Made by a program: the position numbers and the translations under genes | Part shown: positions 16,959 through 25,149 of the stretch, piece by piece | How the letters are laid out: every line of letters starts with the position of its first letter | How positions within the stretch are numbered: the first letter of the stretch is position 1 | NCBI GenBank assembly: GCA_913774355.1 | Contig: CAJYGB010000006.1 | Location: forward strand, 248,001 to 312,000 | Length of the DNA: 64,000 nt | Source: an uncultured Chryseobacterium sp. | Lineage (GTDB): Bacteria > Bacteroidota > Bacteroidia > Flavobacteriales > Weeksellaceae | Reading direction: 5' to 3' | The notes under the pieces: model-generated | What the model was told of the DNA's origin: nothing | Database searches by the model: none | What the model saw: the letters and a program-made list of their open reading frames with translations, nothing else

Positions 16959-17951
16959 TTATATTGAAAGATTGATCTTTTCGTTTCCTTCGGTAATTTC
17001 CCCGATTTCATAGGCGTCGTCCAGAAGATGAAGGACTTTTTCCGCATGTTCCGTATCTACGACCAAGATCATCCCTACCCCCATGTTGAAGGTTCCGAAC
17101 ATTTCTTCGCGTGCTACGCCGCCTCTTTTTTCAAGTTCCAGCATGATGCCAGGAATTCTGATTTTTGAAGCATCGATGGAAGCACATAAACCGTCGGCGA
17201 TAATTCTAGGAATATTTTCGTACAATCCTCCGCCGGTGATGTGGGCAATTCCTGCTACTTTCACTTCTTCAAGGATTTTGTGGATGTCTTTGTAATATAA
17301 TTTAGTAGGTACTAAAAGCGTTTCGTATAATGGTTTGCCTTCAAATTCTTCATTGAAGTCCGGGAAGACTTTTCTTACGAGGGAGAATCCGTTGGAGTGG
17401 AATCCTGAGCTTGGCAAAGCAATGATTTTATCTCCTGCTTTGATCTGGGAACCATCAATGATTTCATCTTTTTCAACAATCCCTACGCAGAATCCGGCAA
17501 CATCGTAATCTCCGGGCTGGTACATTCCCGGCATTTCAGCCGTTTCACCGCCGATCAGGGCACAGTTGTTGTCTTTACAGGCATTTACCATTCCCAGGAC
17601 GATTTCCGCAGCAATTTCGGAATCCAGTTTTCCGCAAGCCAGGTAATCGAGGAAGAATAAAGGTTTTGCCCCGTGGCAAAGGATATCATTGGCACACATT
17701 GCAAAACAGTCTACCCCGATGGAGTCGTATTTTTTGGAATCCAAGGCTACTTTAAGCTTTGTTCCTACACCATCGGTTCCTGAAACCAACACCGGGTTTT
17801 TATACCCTCCGATTTCATAGAAAGCTCCGAAACTTCCCAAATGGTTCAGTACATTGGAATTGTGTGTTTCGCCCACCGCCTTTTTAATCTTGTCAACGGT
17901 TTTGTATCCTTCTTCTTTGTCTACGCCTGCTGATTTGTACGTGTTGCTCAT
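16959..17951 (-). CDS. purM: Phosphoribosylformylglycinamidine cyclo-ligase
   Basis: The 330-residue AIR synthetase closes the imidazole ring using ATP. Family motifs include GTDGVGTKLKVAL, the FAMCANDILCHGA stretch, GGETAEMPGMY and SSGFHSNGFSLVRK. It is the first gene of the minus-strand purine cluster and begins about 120 bases downstream of the terminator of a tiny transcription unit. No purine riboswitch is seen in the leader. Confidence 0.96.
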   Translation of the reverse strand: MSNTYKSAGVDKEEGYKTVDKIKKAVGETHNSNVLNHLGSFGAFYEIGGYKNPVLVSGTDGVGTKLKVALDSKKYDSIGVDCFAMCANDILCHGAKPLFFLDYLACGKLDSEIAAEIVLGMVNACKDNNCALIGGETAEMPGMYQPGDYDVAGFCVGIVEKDEIIDGSQIKAGDKIIALPSSGFHSNGFSLVRKVFPDFNEEFEGKPLYETLLVPTKLYYKDIHKILEEVKVAGIAHITGGGLYENIPRIIADGLCASIDASKIRIPGIMLELEKRGGVAREEMFGTFNMGVGMILVVDTEHAEKVLHLLDDAYEIGEITEGNEKINLSI

Positions 17952-18070
17952 GCTTAATAATTTAACAATGTATCAATCTAACCGATGTAACAATAAAAGC
18001 CTGGCCGGCAAACTGGTATATTGATCAGTCGATACTTTTATTTCTAAATTTTATTTTAAATTTTGAAAAC

Positions 18071-18102
18071 AAAAAAGCCGACAATCTTAGTAGATTATCG
18101 GC
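18071..18102 (-). terminator. Terminator between the 24-codon ORF and purM
   Basis: On the minus strand, GCCGATAATCT actaa AGATTGTCGGC is followed by TTTTTTG. The stem starts 8 bases after the stop of the small ORF and lies 120 bases upstream of purM. Confidence 0.85.
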
Positions 18103-18109
18103 CGTTGTT

Positions 18110-18184
18110 TTATCTCAGAATTTCAGAGCCCACAATATTCCCTTTCTCGGAGAAACATTCTTTAAAAGTGGTCTGAATTTTCAT
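18110..18184 (-). CDS. Tiny ORF (24 codons) with its own promoter and terminator
   Basis: ATG to TAA encodes 24 residues beginning MKIQTTFKECFSEKGN and ending SEILR. It is preceded by a purine-rich AAAAAGAAAAAAG that may help ribosome binding and by a canonical promoter (TTTG, 19 bases, TATCTTTG). A perfect terminator hairpin follows 8 bases after the stop. It could be a small protein, a leader peptide controlling purM by attenuation, or a small RNA with an incidental frame. The peptide shows no run of purine-pathway-related codons and resembles nothing I know. Confidence 0.5.
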   Translation of the reverse strand: MKIQTTFKECFSEKGNIVGSEILR

Positions 18185-18198
18185 CTTTTTTCTTTTTG

Positions 18199-18229
18199 CA
18201 AAGATATTAATTTTATATTAATTTTCAAA
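18199..18229 (-). promoter_or_regulatory. Canonical flavobacterial promoter for the 24-codon ORF
   Basis: On the minus strand, TTTG (18226-18229), a 19-base spacer and TATCTTTG (18199-18206) match the Bacteroidetes consensus exactly. The -33 box lies just past the stop codon of the FMN reductase gene. Confidence 0.8.
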
Positions 18230-18230
18230 C

Positions 18231-18782
18231 CTATTTTTCAAGGATCGATTCCAGTGTCGAAATCTTCTCCAATTTTTCTTTCAACTCGTTGTCTTTCTCT
18301 TCATTGGAAACTTTCTGAGCTGTTTTATCAAAATTATCATTGAAAAACGGAAGCGTAAATGTATCTACGATATTTCCACCATGCAAAGGGAAACGCTTGG
18401 CCGCCGCCTCCAAAACGCCCAATCCGCCTCTTCCTCCGGGAGCGGTAGCCATCAGCAGCATCGGCTTTTCATTCCATACCGCTCTGTCCTTGATCCGGGA
18501 AGTCCAGTCGAACACATTTTTAAAAGCGGTGGAATAGGTTCCATTGTGCTCGGAAAGAGAAACCAGAAGAATATCCGCCGCATCTATTTTGGCAGCAAAA
18601 TCTTTTGCTTCCTGCGGAACTCCGCTTTCCACTTCGCGCTGATGCTTGTAGATCGGCATTTCAAATAAGTTCATATCTACGGTTTCCACCTCAGCATTCG
18701 GCACTAAGGATGCAGCGTAAGTCACTAAAAGTTTATTGATGGACGTATCGGAATTGCTTCCTGCAATAGCTAATATTTTCAT
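18231..18782 (-). CDS. NAD(P)H-dependent FMN reductase
   Basis: The 183-residue flavodoxin-fold protein has the FMN phosphate loop GSNSDTSINK near the N-terminus, LVSLSEHNGTYSTAFKN (flavin contact) and APGGRGG. It matches the NADPH-dependent FMN reductase/chromate reductase family, which reduces flavins, quinones or azo compounds in the cytoplasm. A 7-of-8 -7 box (GATCTTTG) is at 18823-18830. The gene is separate from the purine cluster. Confidence 0.88.
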   Translation of the reverse strand: MKILAIAGSNSDTSINKLLVTYAASLVPNAEVETVDMNLFEMPIYKHQREVESGVPQEAKDFAAKIDAADILLVSLSEHNGTYSTAFKNVFDWTSRIKDRAVWNEKPMLLMATAPGGRGGLGVLEAAAKRFPLHGGNIVDTFTLPFFNDNFDKTAQKVSNEEKDNELKEKLEKISTLESILEK

Positions 18783-19035
18783 TGTTTTATCTGTTGGGTA
18801 AGTTTGTTTGTTTTTATTGCCGCAAAGATCGGAAGATTTTTGGGAAATGGAGTGTTTTCAGATATAGATTATTATTAAACTTCTTATTGATTGCATGATA
18901 TTAATTTAAAACGAAGCCCGCAAAGATTCTTTATTACTGCTAACTCCTTTTAAGTCCGCAAAGGACAAAGACCATAATAGTTTTAAATCATTATTCTAAA
19001 AACAAAGGCCGATTAAGGATTTTACTCTTGAGTTA

Positions 19036-19764
19036 TTACTTTAAATAGTCCGGTAATTCCATCGGAACTTCCATCAGAAGGATTTCGGTATCTTCCACGG
19101 CTTCAATGTTGAAGCTTTGGGTATCCCAGATTCCCAAACCGTCTCTTTCATTCAGGATCCGGTCTCCTACTTTTGCGCTTCCTTTGAGAACAAAAGCATA
19201 TACTCCGTTCTCTTTTTTATTCAGCGTGTAGTTTTTGCCGTTTCCTTTGGTGAAATTGGCCAGGCTGAACCATGCATCCTGATGGATCCATACCCCGTCA
19301 TCGTTTTTATTTGGAGACAGGATCTGTTGAAACCCGTTAATCTTTTCTCCTTCTTTAATACTTTTCTGGTCATATCTCGGCTCTACGCCTACTTCTCTAG
19401 GAAATACCCAAATCTGCAGGAATTTTACTGCCTGGTCTTTGTTCTTGTTGTACTCGCTGTGCATTACTCCGGTTCCGGCACTCATCACCTGGATTTCCCC
19501 TTTCCTGATGACCGCGGTTGTTCCCATTGAATCTTTATGCTCCAGGTCGCCTTCCAATGGAATGGAAATAATCTCCATATCCCGGTGCGGATGCGTTCCA
19601 AAACCCATTCCCTGGGTTACGGTATCGTCATTCAATACCCTTAATACGCCGAAGTTCATCCGGTCCTGATTCTGATAGCCTGCAAAGCTGAAGGTATGGT
19701 AACTGTTCAGCCATCCGTGGTTGGCATGTCCTCTGGTGTCTGCTTTGTGATATACTGTTTTCAT
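19036..19764 (-). CDS. Pirin-family bicupin protein
   Basis: The 242-residue protein has two cupin halves. The N-terminal half carries the pirin metal motif: THPHRDMEIIS supplies two His, and the later HSEYN supplies another His/Glu. It also has the family opening HADTRGH-like ADTRGHANHGWL. Bacterial pirins include quercetin dioxygenases and regulators of central metabolism; the role here is not determined. A -7 box is just upstream. Confidence 0.88.
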   Translation of the reverse strand: MKTVYHKADTRGHANHGWLNSYHTFSFAGYQNQDRMNFGVLRVLNDDTVTQGMGFGTHPHRDMEIISIPLEGDLEHKDSMGTTAVIRKGEIQVMSAGTGVMHSEYNKNKDQAVKFLQIWVFPREVGVEPRYDQKSIKEGEKINGFQQILSPNKNDDGVWIHQDAWFSLANFTKGNGKNYTLNKKENGVYAFVLKGSAKVGDRILNERDGLGIWDTQSFNIEAVEDTEILLMEVPMELPDYLK

Positions 19765-19783
19765 ATCGTGATTATTTATAGTA

Positions 19784-19791
19784 CAAAGGTA
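19784..19791 (-). promoter_or_regulatory. -7 box TACCTTTG of the pirin gene
   Basis: A perfect TAnnTTTG on the minus strand, 19 bases before the ATG at 19764. No good -33 box is seen. Confidence 0.5.
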
Positions 19792-19944
19792 CTTTGGTAA
19801 ACGTGGGAAAGTGTTGATGTAGGGTAAGAAAGGAGGAAGGGTTCAAGATTCTAGTTTTCAGGTTTAAGGTTTAAAGTTCAAAGTTTAAAGGTTCATTGAA
19901 TTGATTTACTTTAATACTTTTATGATTGATTATGATCCGGTTAT

Positions 19945-19977
19945 AAACCTTCAAGGTTTTGGAAACCTTGAAGGTTT
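19945..19977. repeat. AAACCT...AGGTTT double-palindrome repeat
   Basis: AAACCTTCAAGGTTT and AAACCTTGAAGGTTT are joined by TGG, giving a long hairpin. The family matches those at 11346 and 25676. Confidence 0.75.
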
Positions 19978-20002
19978 GTTGGAGGTCAAAAGCTTATATG
20001 AT

Positions 20003-20160
20003 TTGCTCCGGAGAGCAATATCTGTGTAGTATAAATGTATAAATCCTGACCAGAACTCGATAGGAGTTTTATCTTTTACCGTACTACAGATAGCACACCT
20101 CTGGCTTGCTGTTTACGTTGAAACCTGTTTTTCTACACAGATATCATTCCTACGGAATAT
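20003..20160. repeat. Composite hairpin repeat of the TATCTGTGTAG family, second full copy
   Basis: The module order matches 3802-3956: TTGCTC cgga GAGCAA plus TATCTGTGTAG, a GAACTC/GGAGTT hairpin plus ATCTTTT, ACAGATAGCACACC with GGCTTGC, and CTACACAGATATC with ATTCC tac GGAAT. The conservation of order across about 16 kb shows a composite mobile or amplified unit. The 19765-20372 spacer contains no gene. Confidence 0.8.
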
Positions 20161-20204
20161 TGTTTTCTCTAAATATTCCCAGACAAAACACCATTCGTAT
20201 TTGT

Positions 20205-20368
20205 CAATGGTCAATTCCTACGGTTGAATAGTGAATTGTTAACGACTTCAAAAATTCACTTGCACGGCAAAATTGACTATTGATCATTCACCTCTCTCCA
20301 ATGTTGAATCCTTAACCTACTTTTAAAATTCACTTCCATAGCAAAAATTGACCATTGACCATTCACAA
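20205..20368. repeat. Cluster of TTGACCATTGACCATTCAC-type repeats
   Basis: Words such as GTCAATGGTCAATT, GAATAGTGAATTG, AAATTGACTATTGATCATTCAC and AATTGACCATTGACCATTC recur in both orientations through this stretch. The same family is at 50312-50373. Confidence 0.6.
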
Positions 20369-20372
20369 TCTG

Positions 20373-21539
20373 CTAAAAGGCTTTTTCGATTTTCGAATTT
20401 TTCCGCAGGATCATGAGGAGAATGAAGATCAGGATCATACAGCACGTAAGAAACTGGAGGATCAGGTTAGTCCGATCTGAAAAGTAGCCCAGTGTGTTGG
20501 TTATTATTCCTGTTCCAGTCTGATTGGCAGCCATCAGAAACCCGGAAACCAGCACTGATAACGAAGGAAATTCTACAGTTCCCCAGCCAATGGAACCCGG
20601 GAATATACTGCCCATAAAAAATCCGGTAATAAACATCATGAGCAACAGCAGACCTGCATCAGGATAGACCCAAAGCACCGTCAGCAACACAGCAACCGCT
20701 AAAGGAGAACCCAGAAATACATACGACAGACTGAATTTTTTGGAGAAAATTCCGAAAAGCAAACGGTTAGTCGCAATCCCGCCCCAGAACAGGGATAATC
20801 CGAGACTTGCCTGCTGACTGCTGAGTCCCTGGTTTTTAAGGATCACGGCTCCGAAGCTCCCGAAGGTACCTTCAATAAATCCATATAAAACAATGGCCGA
20901 AAAAAACAGCCAGAGCCGGGAAGGAATTTTAAAGTGCCCGGGAAGCTGGAAGAGTGATCCTTTTTCAAGCTGGAGACTCAGGAAAAAAATAAACAGGACT
21001 GCGACCAGTATAAATACCGTTCCGGGAACATCCATCCAGTTCTGCAGGCTGCCGACCGCATTGATCATCAGTGGCGATGCTGAAGTTCCCAATCCGACCA
21101 GGAACTGCAGGATGAGAATGGATGAGGATTTATTATTTCCGGATAGGCTTGCTGCCAAAGGATTCAGGATGGTGATGGAAAGCCCGAAGCCGGTTCCGGT
21201 ACAGGCTACCAGTACCATCAATGCCGGAAACAAAACCGATTGATCTCCCATGAAAAACTGTAACCCCCAAAGACCTGCCGTAGCGGCCATCATCAGTACT
21301 AACCCTGTCCCTAAAATGAGTTTGGGCCCGGCTTTGTTCACCAGGAACGGAGCCGCAAGGCACGAAATAATGATGCAGATGACCTGTGGAATAAACAAAT
21401 TGCCAAATTGTGCCGAAGAAAGACCAAAAAGGGAAGTATCGGTAAAAGCGCTGCTCAGCGCCGGAAAGATTACGAAATTAAGTCCCGTGAAAAATGCCAG
21501 CACATAGACGACGGTAAGTTTGGCTATGCGTGAATTCAT
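20373..21539 (-). CDS. MFS transporter
   Basis: The 388-residue inner-membrane protein has about 12 hydrophobic segments and the MFS two-halves pattern (a central break near residue 200 with KIPSRLW, and loops with small charged motifs). The substrate is unknown. Its ATG overlaps the stop of the upstream GMC oxidoreductase by four bases (ATGA), so the two are translationally coupled and the transporter may move the substrate or product of the oxidoreductase. Confidence 0.85.
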   Translation of the reverse strand: MNSRIAKLTVVYVLAFFTGLNFVIFPALSSAFTDTSLFGLSSAQFGNLFIPQVICIIISCLAAPFLVNKAGPKLILGTGLVLMMAATAGLWGLQFFMGDQSVLFPALMVLVACTGTGFGLSITILNPLAASLSGNNKSSSILILQFLVGLGTSASPLMINAVGSLQNWMDVPGTVFILVAVLFIFFLSLQLEKGSLFQLPGHFKIPSRLWLFFSAIVLYGFIEGTFGSFGAVILKNQGLSSQQASLGLSLFWGGIATNRLLFGIFSKKFSLSYVFLGSPLAVAVLLTVLWVYPDAGLLLLMMFITGFFMGSIFPGSIGWGTVEFPSLSVLVSGFLMAANQTGTGIITNTLGYFSDRTNLILQFLTCCMILIFILLMILRKNSKIEKAF

Positions 21540-23068
21540 GATTTCAGCACATTGTTTTTGACATGCTCTCCAACCCTCAGTGCCATTGCAATAATGGTCA
21601 GTGCCGGATTTACTGCTCCGCTGGAAACGAAAAAGCCGCCATCGACAATATAGAGGTTATTAAGATCATGAGCTTTACAATAGGTATCAACAACTGAAGT
21701 TGCCGGATCTGTGCCCATTTTGGTAGTTCCGTTCTGGTGTGCCGGCGAGGCAATGTCCATTCCTTTGCTGAAATAGATCCCTTTAAACAAAAAGGAGTCA
21801 AATTTTCCGGAAGCTTTCAGGGCTTTGATCAGTTCTTCTTTTAAGTAACCGTGCCCCTCCTGATTGTTCGGCGTATAGCTGATTTTGATCTGTCCGTTTT
21901 CTACGGTTACCCTGTTTTCAGGATCCGGAAGATCTTCGGAGGTCAGCCAGAAATCAACGGCATGTTTGGCCATCAGCTCGAAAGTAAATCCGGGTGCCGG
22001 AACCGGGCTGTCTGCCTTGATCTGGTGTTCATCTGATTTTCCCAGCATCTGGATGTGCCCGAGCGGATATTCATAGCCTTTATTGGCATGGTAAAAATCA
22101 TTGACTCCGAAAGTTTTCCCGAATTTGGTAGGGTTCGGTTCGGTGTAAAGTGCTACCAGAGCGGAATTCTGGTGGAACATATAGTTCCGGCCCACCTGAT
22201 CCGATGAATTGGCCAGTCCGTTGGGGAATTTTTTACTTTTACTTTCCAGAAGAACCGCCGCCGAATTGATGGCTCCTGCCGAAAGAACCACCAGCTCCGC
22301 CGTCAGTGTTTTGGTTTCACCGTTATGCTCTACTACAACTTCCGTAACGGTGTCCCCTGCTTCGTTGGTATTCAGCCTTAAGACTTTAGTATTGGTCATG
22401 AGTTGCACATTCGGATGTTCCAGTGCTTTTGAGAGTGAACACAAATGCGCATCACCCTTTCTTTCCGCAGCATCAGGAAATCCGTCAAAACGGTCTAAGG
22501 TGTAAGGTGCATTGGCTGTTTTATGGGGTTCGAGATTCACGCCGATCGGCAATTCAAAAGGATGCCAGCCGTAGCCGGACAATTCGTCCACCACTTCCTG
22601 GATTCTCGGTTCATGCGGCAGAGCAGAATAAGGATACGGTTCTTCATCGAAGGGTTCGGTAGGATCCGATCCTCTTTTTCCATGCACATAAAAAAGTTTC
22701 TCCGCCTGAAGATAGTATTCTTTCAGGTCACTATACTGAATAGGCCATGCCGGTGAAGTTCCGCCGTAATGTTTTATTTCTTTAAAGTCTTCTTCCCGCA
22801 AACGGAATAGCGCCGCTCCGTAAAATTTGGTATTTCCGCCTACGTTGTAATGCATTCCCGGACGGAAGGGTTTGTTGTGTTTATCCAGCCATTCGTCAGT
22901 CGTCGTATACCTGTTCTTCTGGAAAACCTCCACCGAATCCCAGTTTTCTTTTTCTACAGGGACATAATCTCCACGCTCCACAACCAGTATTTTTTTGCCG
23001 CTGTCGGCCAATTGATAAGCCATGGTAGCCCCTCCTGCTCCACTTCCTATGATAATAATGTCGTACAT
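21536..23068 (-). CDS. GMC-family FAD oxidoreductase
   Basis: The 510-residue flavoprotein has an N-terminal Rossmann FAD loop GSGAGGATMAYQLADSG (8-24). The C-terminal GMC domain supplies the active-site pair: His in HQNGTTKMG and Asn in GAVNPALT. Family members oxidise alcohols and sugars (glucose, gluconate, cholesterol, choline). No twin-arginine or Sec signal is seen, so it is probably cytoplasmic. It is coupled to a downstream MFS gene. The sugar-utilisation locus nearby makes a sugar substrate attractive, but this is inference. Confidence 0.9.
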   Translation of the reverse strand: MYDIIIIGSGAGGATMAYQLADSGKKILVVERGDYVPVEKENWDSVEVFQKNRYTTTDEWLDKHNKPFRPGMHYNVGGNTKFYGAALFRLREEDFKEIKHYGGTSPAWPIQYSDLKEYYLQAEKLFYVHGKRGSDPTEPFDEEPYPYSALPHEPRIQEVVDELSGYGWHPFELPIGVNLEPHKTANAPYTLDRFDGFPDAAERKGDAHLCSLSKALEHPNVQLMTNTKVLRLNTNEAGDTVTEVVVEHNGETKTLTAELVVLSAGAINSAAVLLESKSKKFPNGLANSSDQVGRNYMFHQNSALVALYTEPNPTKFGKTFGVNDFYHANKGYEYPLGHIQMLGKSDEHQIKADSPVPAPGFTFELMAKHAVDFWLTSEDLPDPENRVTVENGQIKISYTPNNQEGHGYLKEELIKALKASGKFDSFLFKGIYFSKGMDIASPAHQNGTTKMGTDPATSVVDTYCKAHDLNNLYIVDGGFFVSSGAVNPALTIIAMALRVGEHVKNNVLKS

Positions 23069-23464
23069 ATTTCCGTTTGTTTTACTTAAAGTTAGTGATT
23101 ATAAGCCTTCTTTAGCTTAAAATAAGATTAAATTTCCGGTAGATGATACAAATCGGGAACCAAACAGGAAGGGATGTTTTTTTATGAACCGCAGTTTTAT
23201 TTTAACCGCAAAAGAGGCAAAAGATGTTACTGAATCATTAACGGCGGTTGTAACATATGAGTCACAGGAGATGAAGATGAAATCTCTGAAAATATTTTAG
23301 AGCACACGAGAAGGAAAATCAGAGATTTTCGGTAACCTATTGAATATTGAGATGATTTGTCCATCACGTCCTCTATTTAAATGAAGGTTCATCCGGTGGC
23401 TAAGCGGAGCCGAAGCCACGTTATCAGGACGGATATGAAGCCTGATGAAACCCGTTTTTTATGT

Positions 23465-23492
23465 GAATGGACTAAAGTCCATTCCTATTGAT
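23465..23492. repeat. GAATGGACTAAAGTCCATTC palindrome with CCTATTGAT tail
   Basis: A perfect 20-base palindrome is followed by CTATTGAT, the same plan as 13089-13110. The 23069-23733 spacer also carries a GGTGGCTAAGCGGAGCCGAA-type word near 23396, but no gene. Confidence 0.6.
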
Positions 23493-23533
23493 ATGAAATT
23501 ATTCGGGTATTACATTTTAGATAGCATTAAAAT

Positions 23534-23572
23534 AAAAACTGCTTCAGCAAATGCCTGAAGCAGTTTTTATTT
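23534..23572. terminator. Bidirectional-looking terminator hairpin
   Basis: AAAACTGCTTCAG caaatgc CTGAAGCAGTTTT is flanked by A and T runs. It lies beyond the 3' end of the sugar transporter gene and would end minus-strand transcription of the sus locus. Confidence 0.7.
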
Positions 23573-23660
23573 TGAAAAAGATTTTGAATCGAAGGATTGG
23601 GGACTTTCATAAACAATGTGAATTAGAAAGCTCTTAATTCTTTTAGTCAGAGACCAACGA

Positions 23661-23694
23661 AAACTTCCAGCATCCAGTTTACTTCTTCCAGCCT
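23661..23694. repeat. Inverted, decayed copy of the GCTGGAAG repeat
   Basis: AACTTCCAGCATCCAG and CTTCTTCCAGCCT are the reverse complement of the words at 9779-9813 and 54295-54326. Confidence 0.45.
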
Positions 23695-23733
23695 ATAATC
23701 CGATTTTTGCTTCGAGTCTAATTTAGCATCGTA

Positions 23734-25149
23734 TTAAAAATGCACCTGCTGGATTTCCTCTTCTATTTCTTCCGGGGTTTCGTCTTCGGATCTGATGAAA
23801 ACCAGGGTTAGAATAGCACCCAACAGCATGCAAATGCCCCCCACGACAACATAATCGATAGCCATTTTTCCGAATACGCCACTGACAATCGGTCCGCCGA
23901 ATAAACCATTAATGATCTGTGGAATCACTATAAAGAAGTTGAAAATTCCCATATACACGCCCATTTTTTTCTGCGGGATCACTTCGATCAGCATGGCATA
24001 CGGCATGGCCAGTATGCTGGCCCAGGCGAAACCGAGTCCGATCATGGAAATCCAAAGCAGCCCGGTGTCTTTAATGAAGTACATCAGGATGAGGCCGGTT
24101 CCCCCAAAAGCCAGGGCCAGGGCGTGGGTCTGCTTTTTCCCGATCCACTTAGCGAGCGGCGTCAGGATAAAAGCGAATGGGATGGCCCAAAGGTTGTACA
24201 TCCCAAAGAGTTTTCCGGTAAGGTCACCCGCATCATTAAAAGCCTTTGAATGCGTGTCCTCCGGTGACAGTCCGAAATGATGGGTGGCCAGCGCACTGGT
24301 GGTAAATACCCACATGGTAAATAAAGCAAACCAGGAGAAAAACTGCACGATTCCCAATCTTTTCATCTGAGGCGGAATATTGGAGAAATCTTTGAAGATA
24401 TCCTTAAACTTTGAAGATGGCGTGATTTCTTTTCCTCCTTCGAAAGCAGCAAATTCTGCCGGGGAATATTCTTTAGTGGTAACAATGGTATAAATGATGG
24501 TCAGGAGCAAAAATCCTGCTCCTACGTAAAAGGAGTAGATGACGTTGTTGGCTACGAACCCTGCTGCGGCTTCATTTGAAACACCCAATTGTGTAAGCCA
24601 ATCCGGTAGGTAAGAGCCGATCACGGCACCGATTCCGATCAGGATGGTCTGCACCGAAAAGCCGATGGTCCCCTGATGTTTCGGCAGCATATCCCCTACC
24701 AACGCACGGAACGGTTCCATTGCCACATTGATGGAGGCATCCATCATTGCCAGGAAAATAACGGCCAGAAGCAATACATTGGCTGCCATCATCTGCGTGG
24801 CCGATGCCGCATTCGGGAGCATGACCAGCCCGATGGCGCAGAGAATGGCGCCGATAAGGAAATACGGTTTTCTTCTTCCGAGCGGGCTCCAGGTGTTGTC
24901 GCCCATATGTCCGATGATCGGCTGAACGATCAGTCCCGTCACCGGAGCGACCAGCCAGAACCATGACAGTTCATGGACATCAGCCCCGAAATTCGCCAGA
25001 ATACGGCTGGCATTCCCATTCTGCAGCCCGAAAGCCATCTGAATTCCCAGAAAGCCCATGCTCATGTTGATGATCTGAAGCATGGATAATTCCGGTTTTT
25101 TCACTTTTCCGAATATGCCGGAATCCTGTTTTCCTGTCATTTCCGCCAT
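23734..25149 (-). CDS. MFS sugar transporter (SLC45/maltose-type)
   Basis: The 471-residue inner-membrane protein has 12 predicted segments and the glycoside-symporter signatures IIGHMGDNTWSPLGRRKPY and DASINVAMEPFRALVGD. Relatives near SusC/SusD genes import maltose or maltodextrins from periplasm to cytoplasm. It is the last gene of the locus and overlaps the preceding gene by one base (TAATG). It gives the locus the inner-membrane uptake step missing from the outer-membrane Sus proteins. Confidence 0.9.
   Translation of the reverse strand: MAEMTGKQDSGIFGKVKKPELSMLQIINMSMGFLGIQMAFGLQNGNASRILANFGADVHELSWFWLVAPVTGLIVQPIIGHMGDNTWSPLGRRKPYFLIGAILCAIGLVMLPNAASATQMMAANVLLLAVIFLAMMDASINVAMEPFRALVGDMLPKHQGTIGFSVQTILIGIGAVIGSYLPDWLTQLGVSNEAAAGFVANNVIYSFYVGAGFLLLTIIYTIVTTKEYSPAEFAAFEGGKEITPSSKFKDIFKDFSNIPPQMKRLGIVQFFSWFALFTMWVFTTSALATHHFGLSPEDTHSKAFNDAGDLTGKLFGMYNLWAIPFAFILTPLAKWIGKKQTHALALAFGGTGLILMYFIKDTGLLWISMIGLGFAWASILAMPYAMLIEVIPQKKMGVYMGIFNFFIVIPQIINGLFGGPIVSGVFGKMAIDYVVVGGICMLLGAILTLVFIRSEDETPEEIEEEIQQVHF

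Noticed and set aside
17952..18070. Purine or PRPP riboswitch before purM
   Set aside because: The leader holds only A+T-rich repeat words and lacks any conserved aptamer structure that I can recognise.
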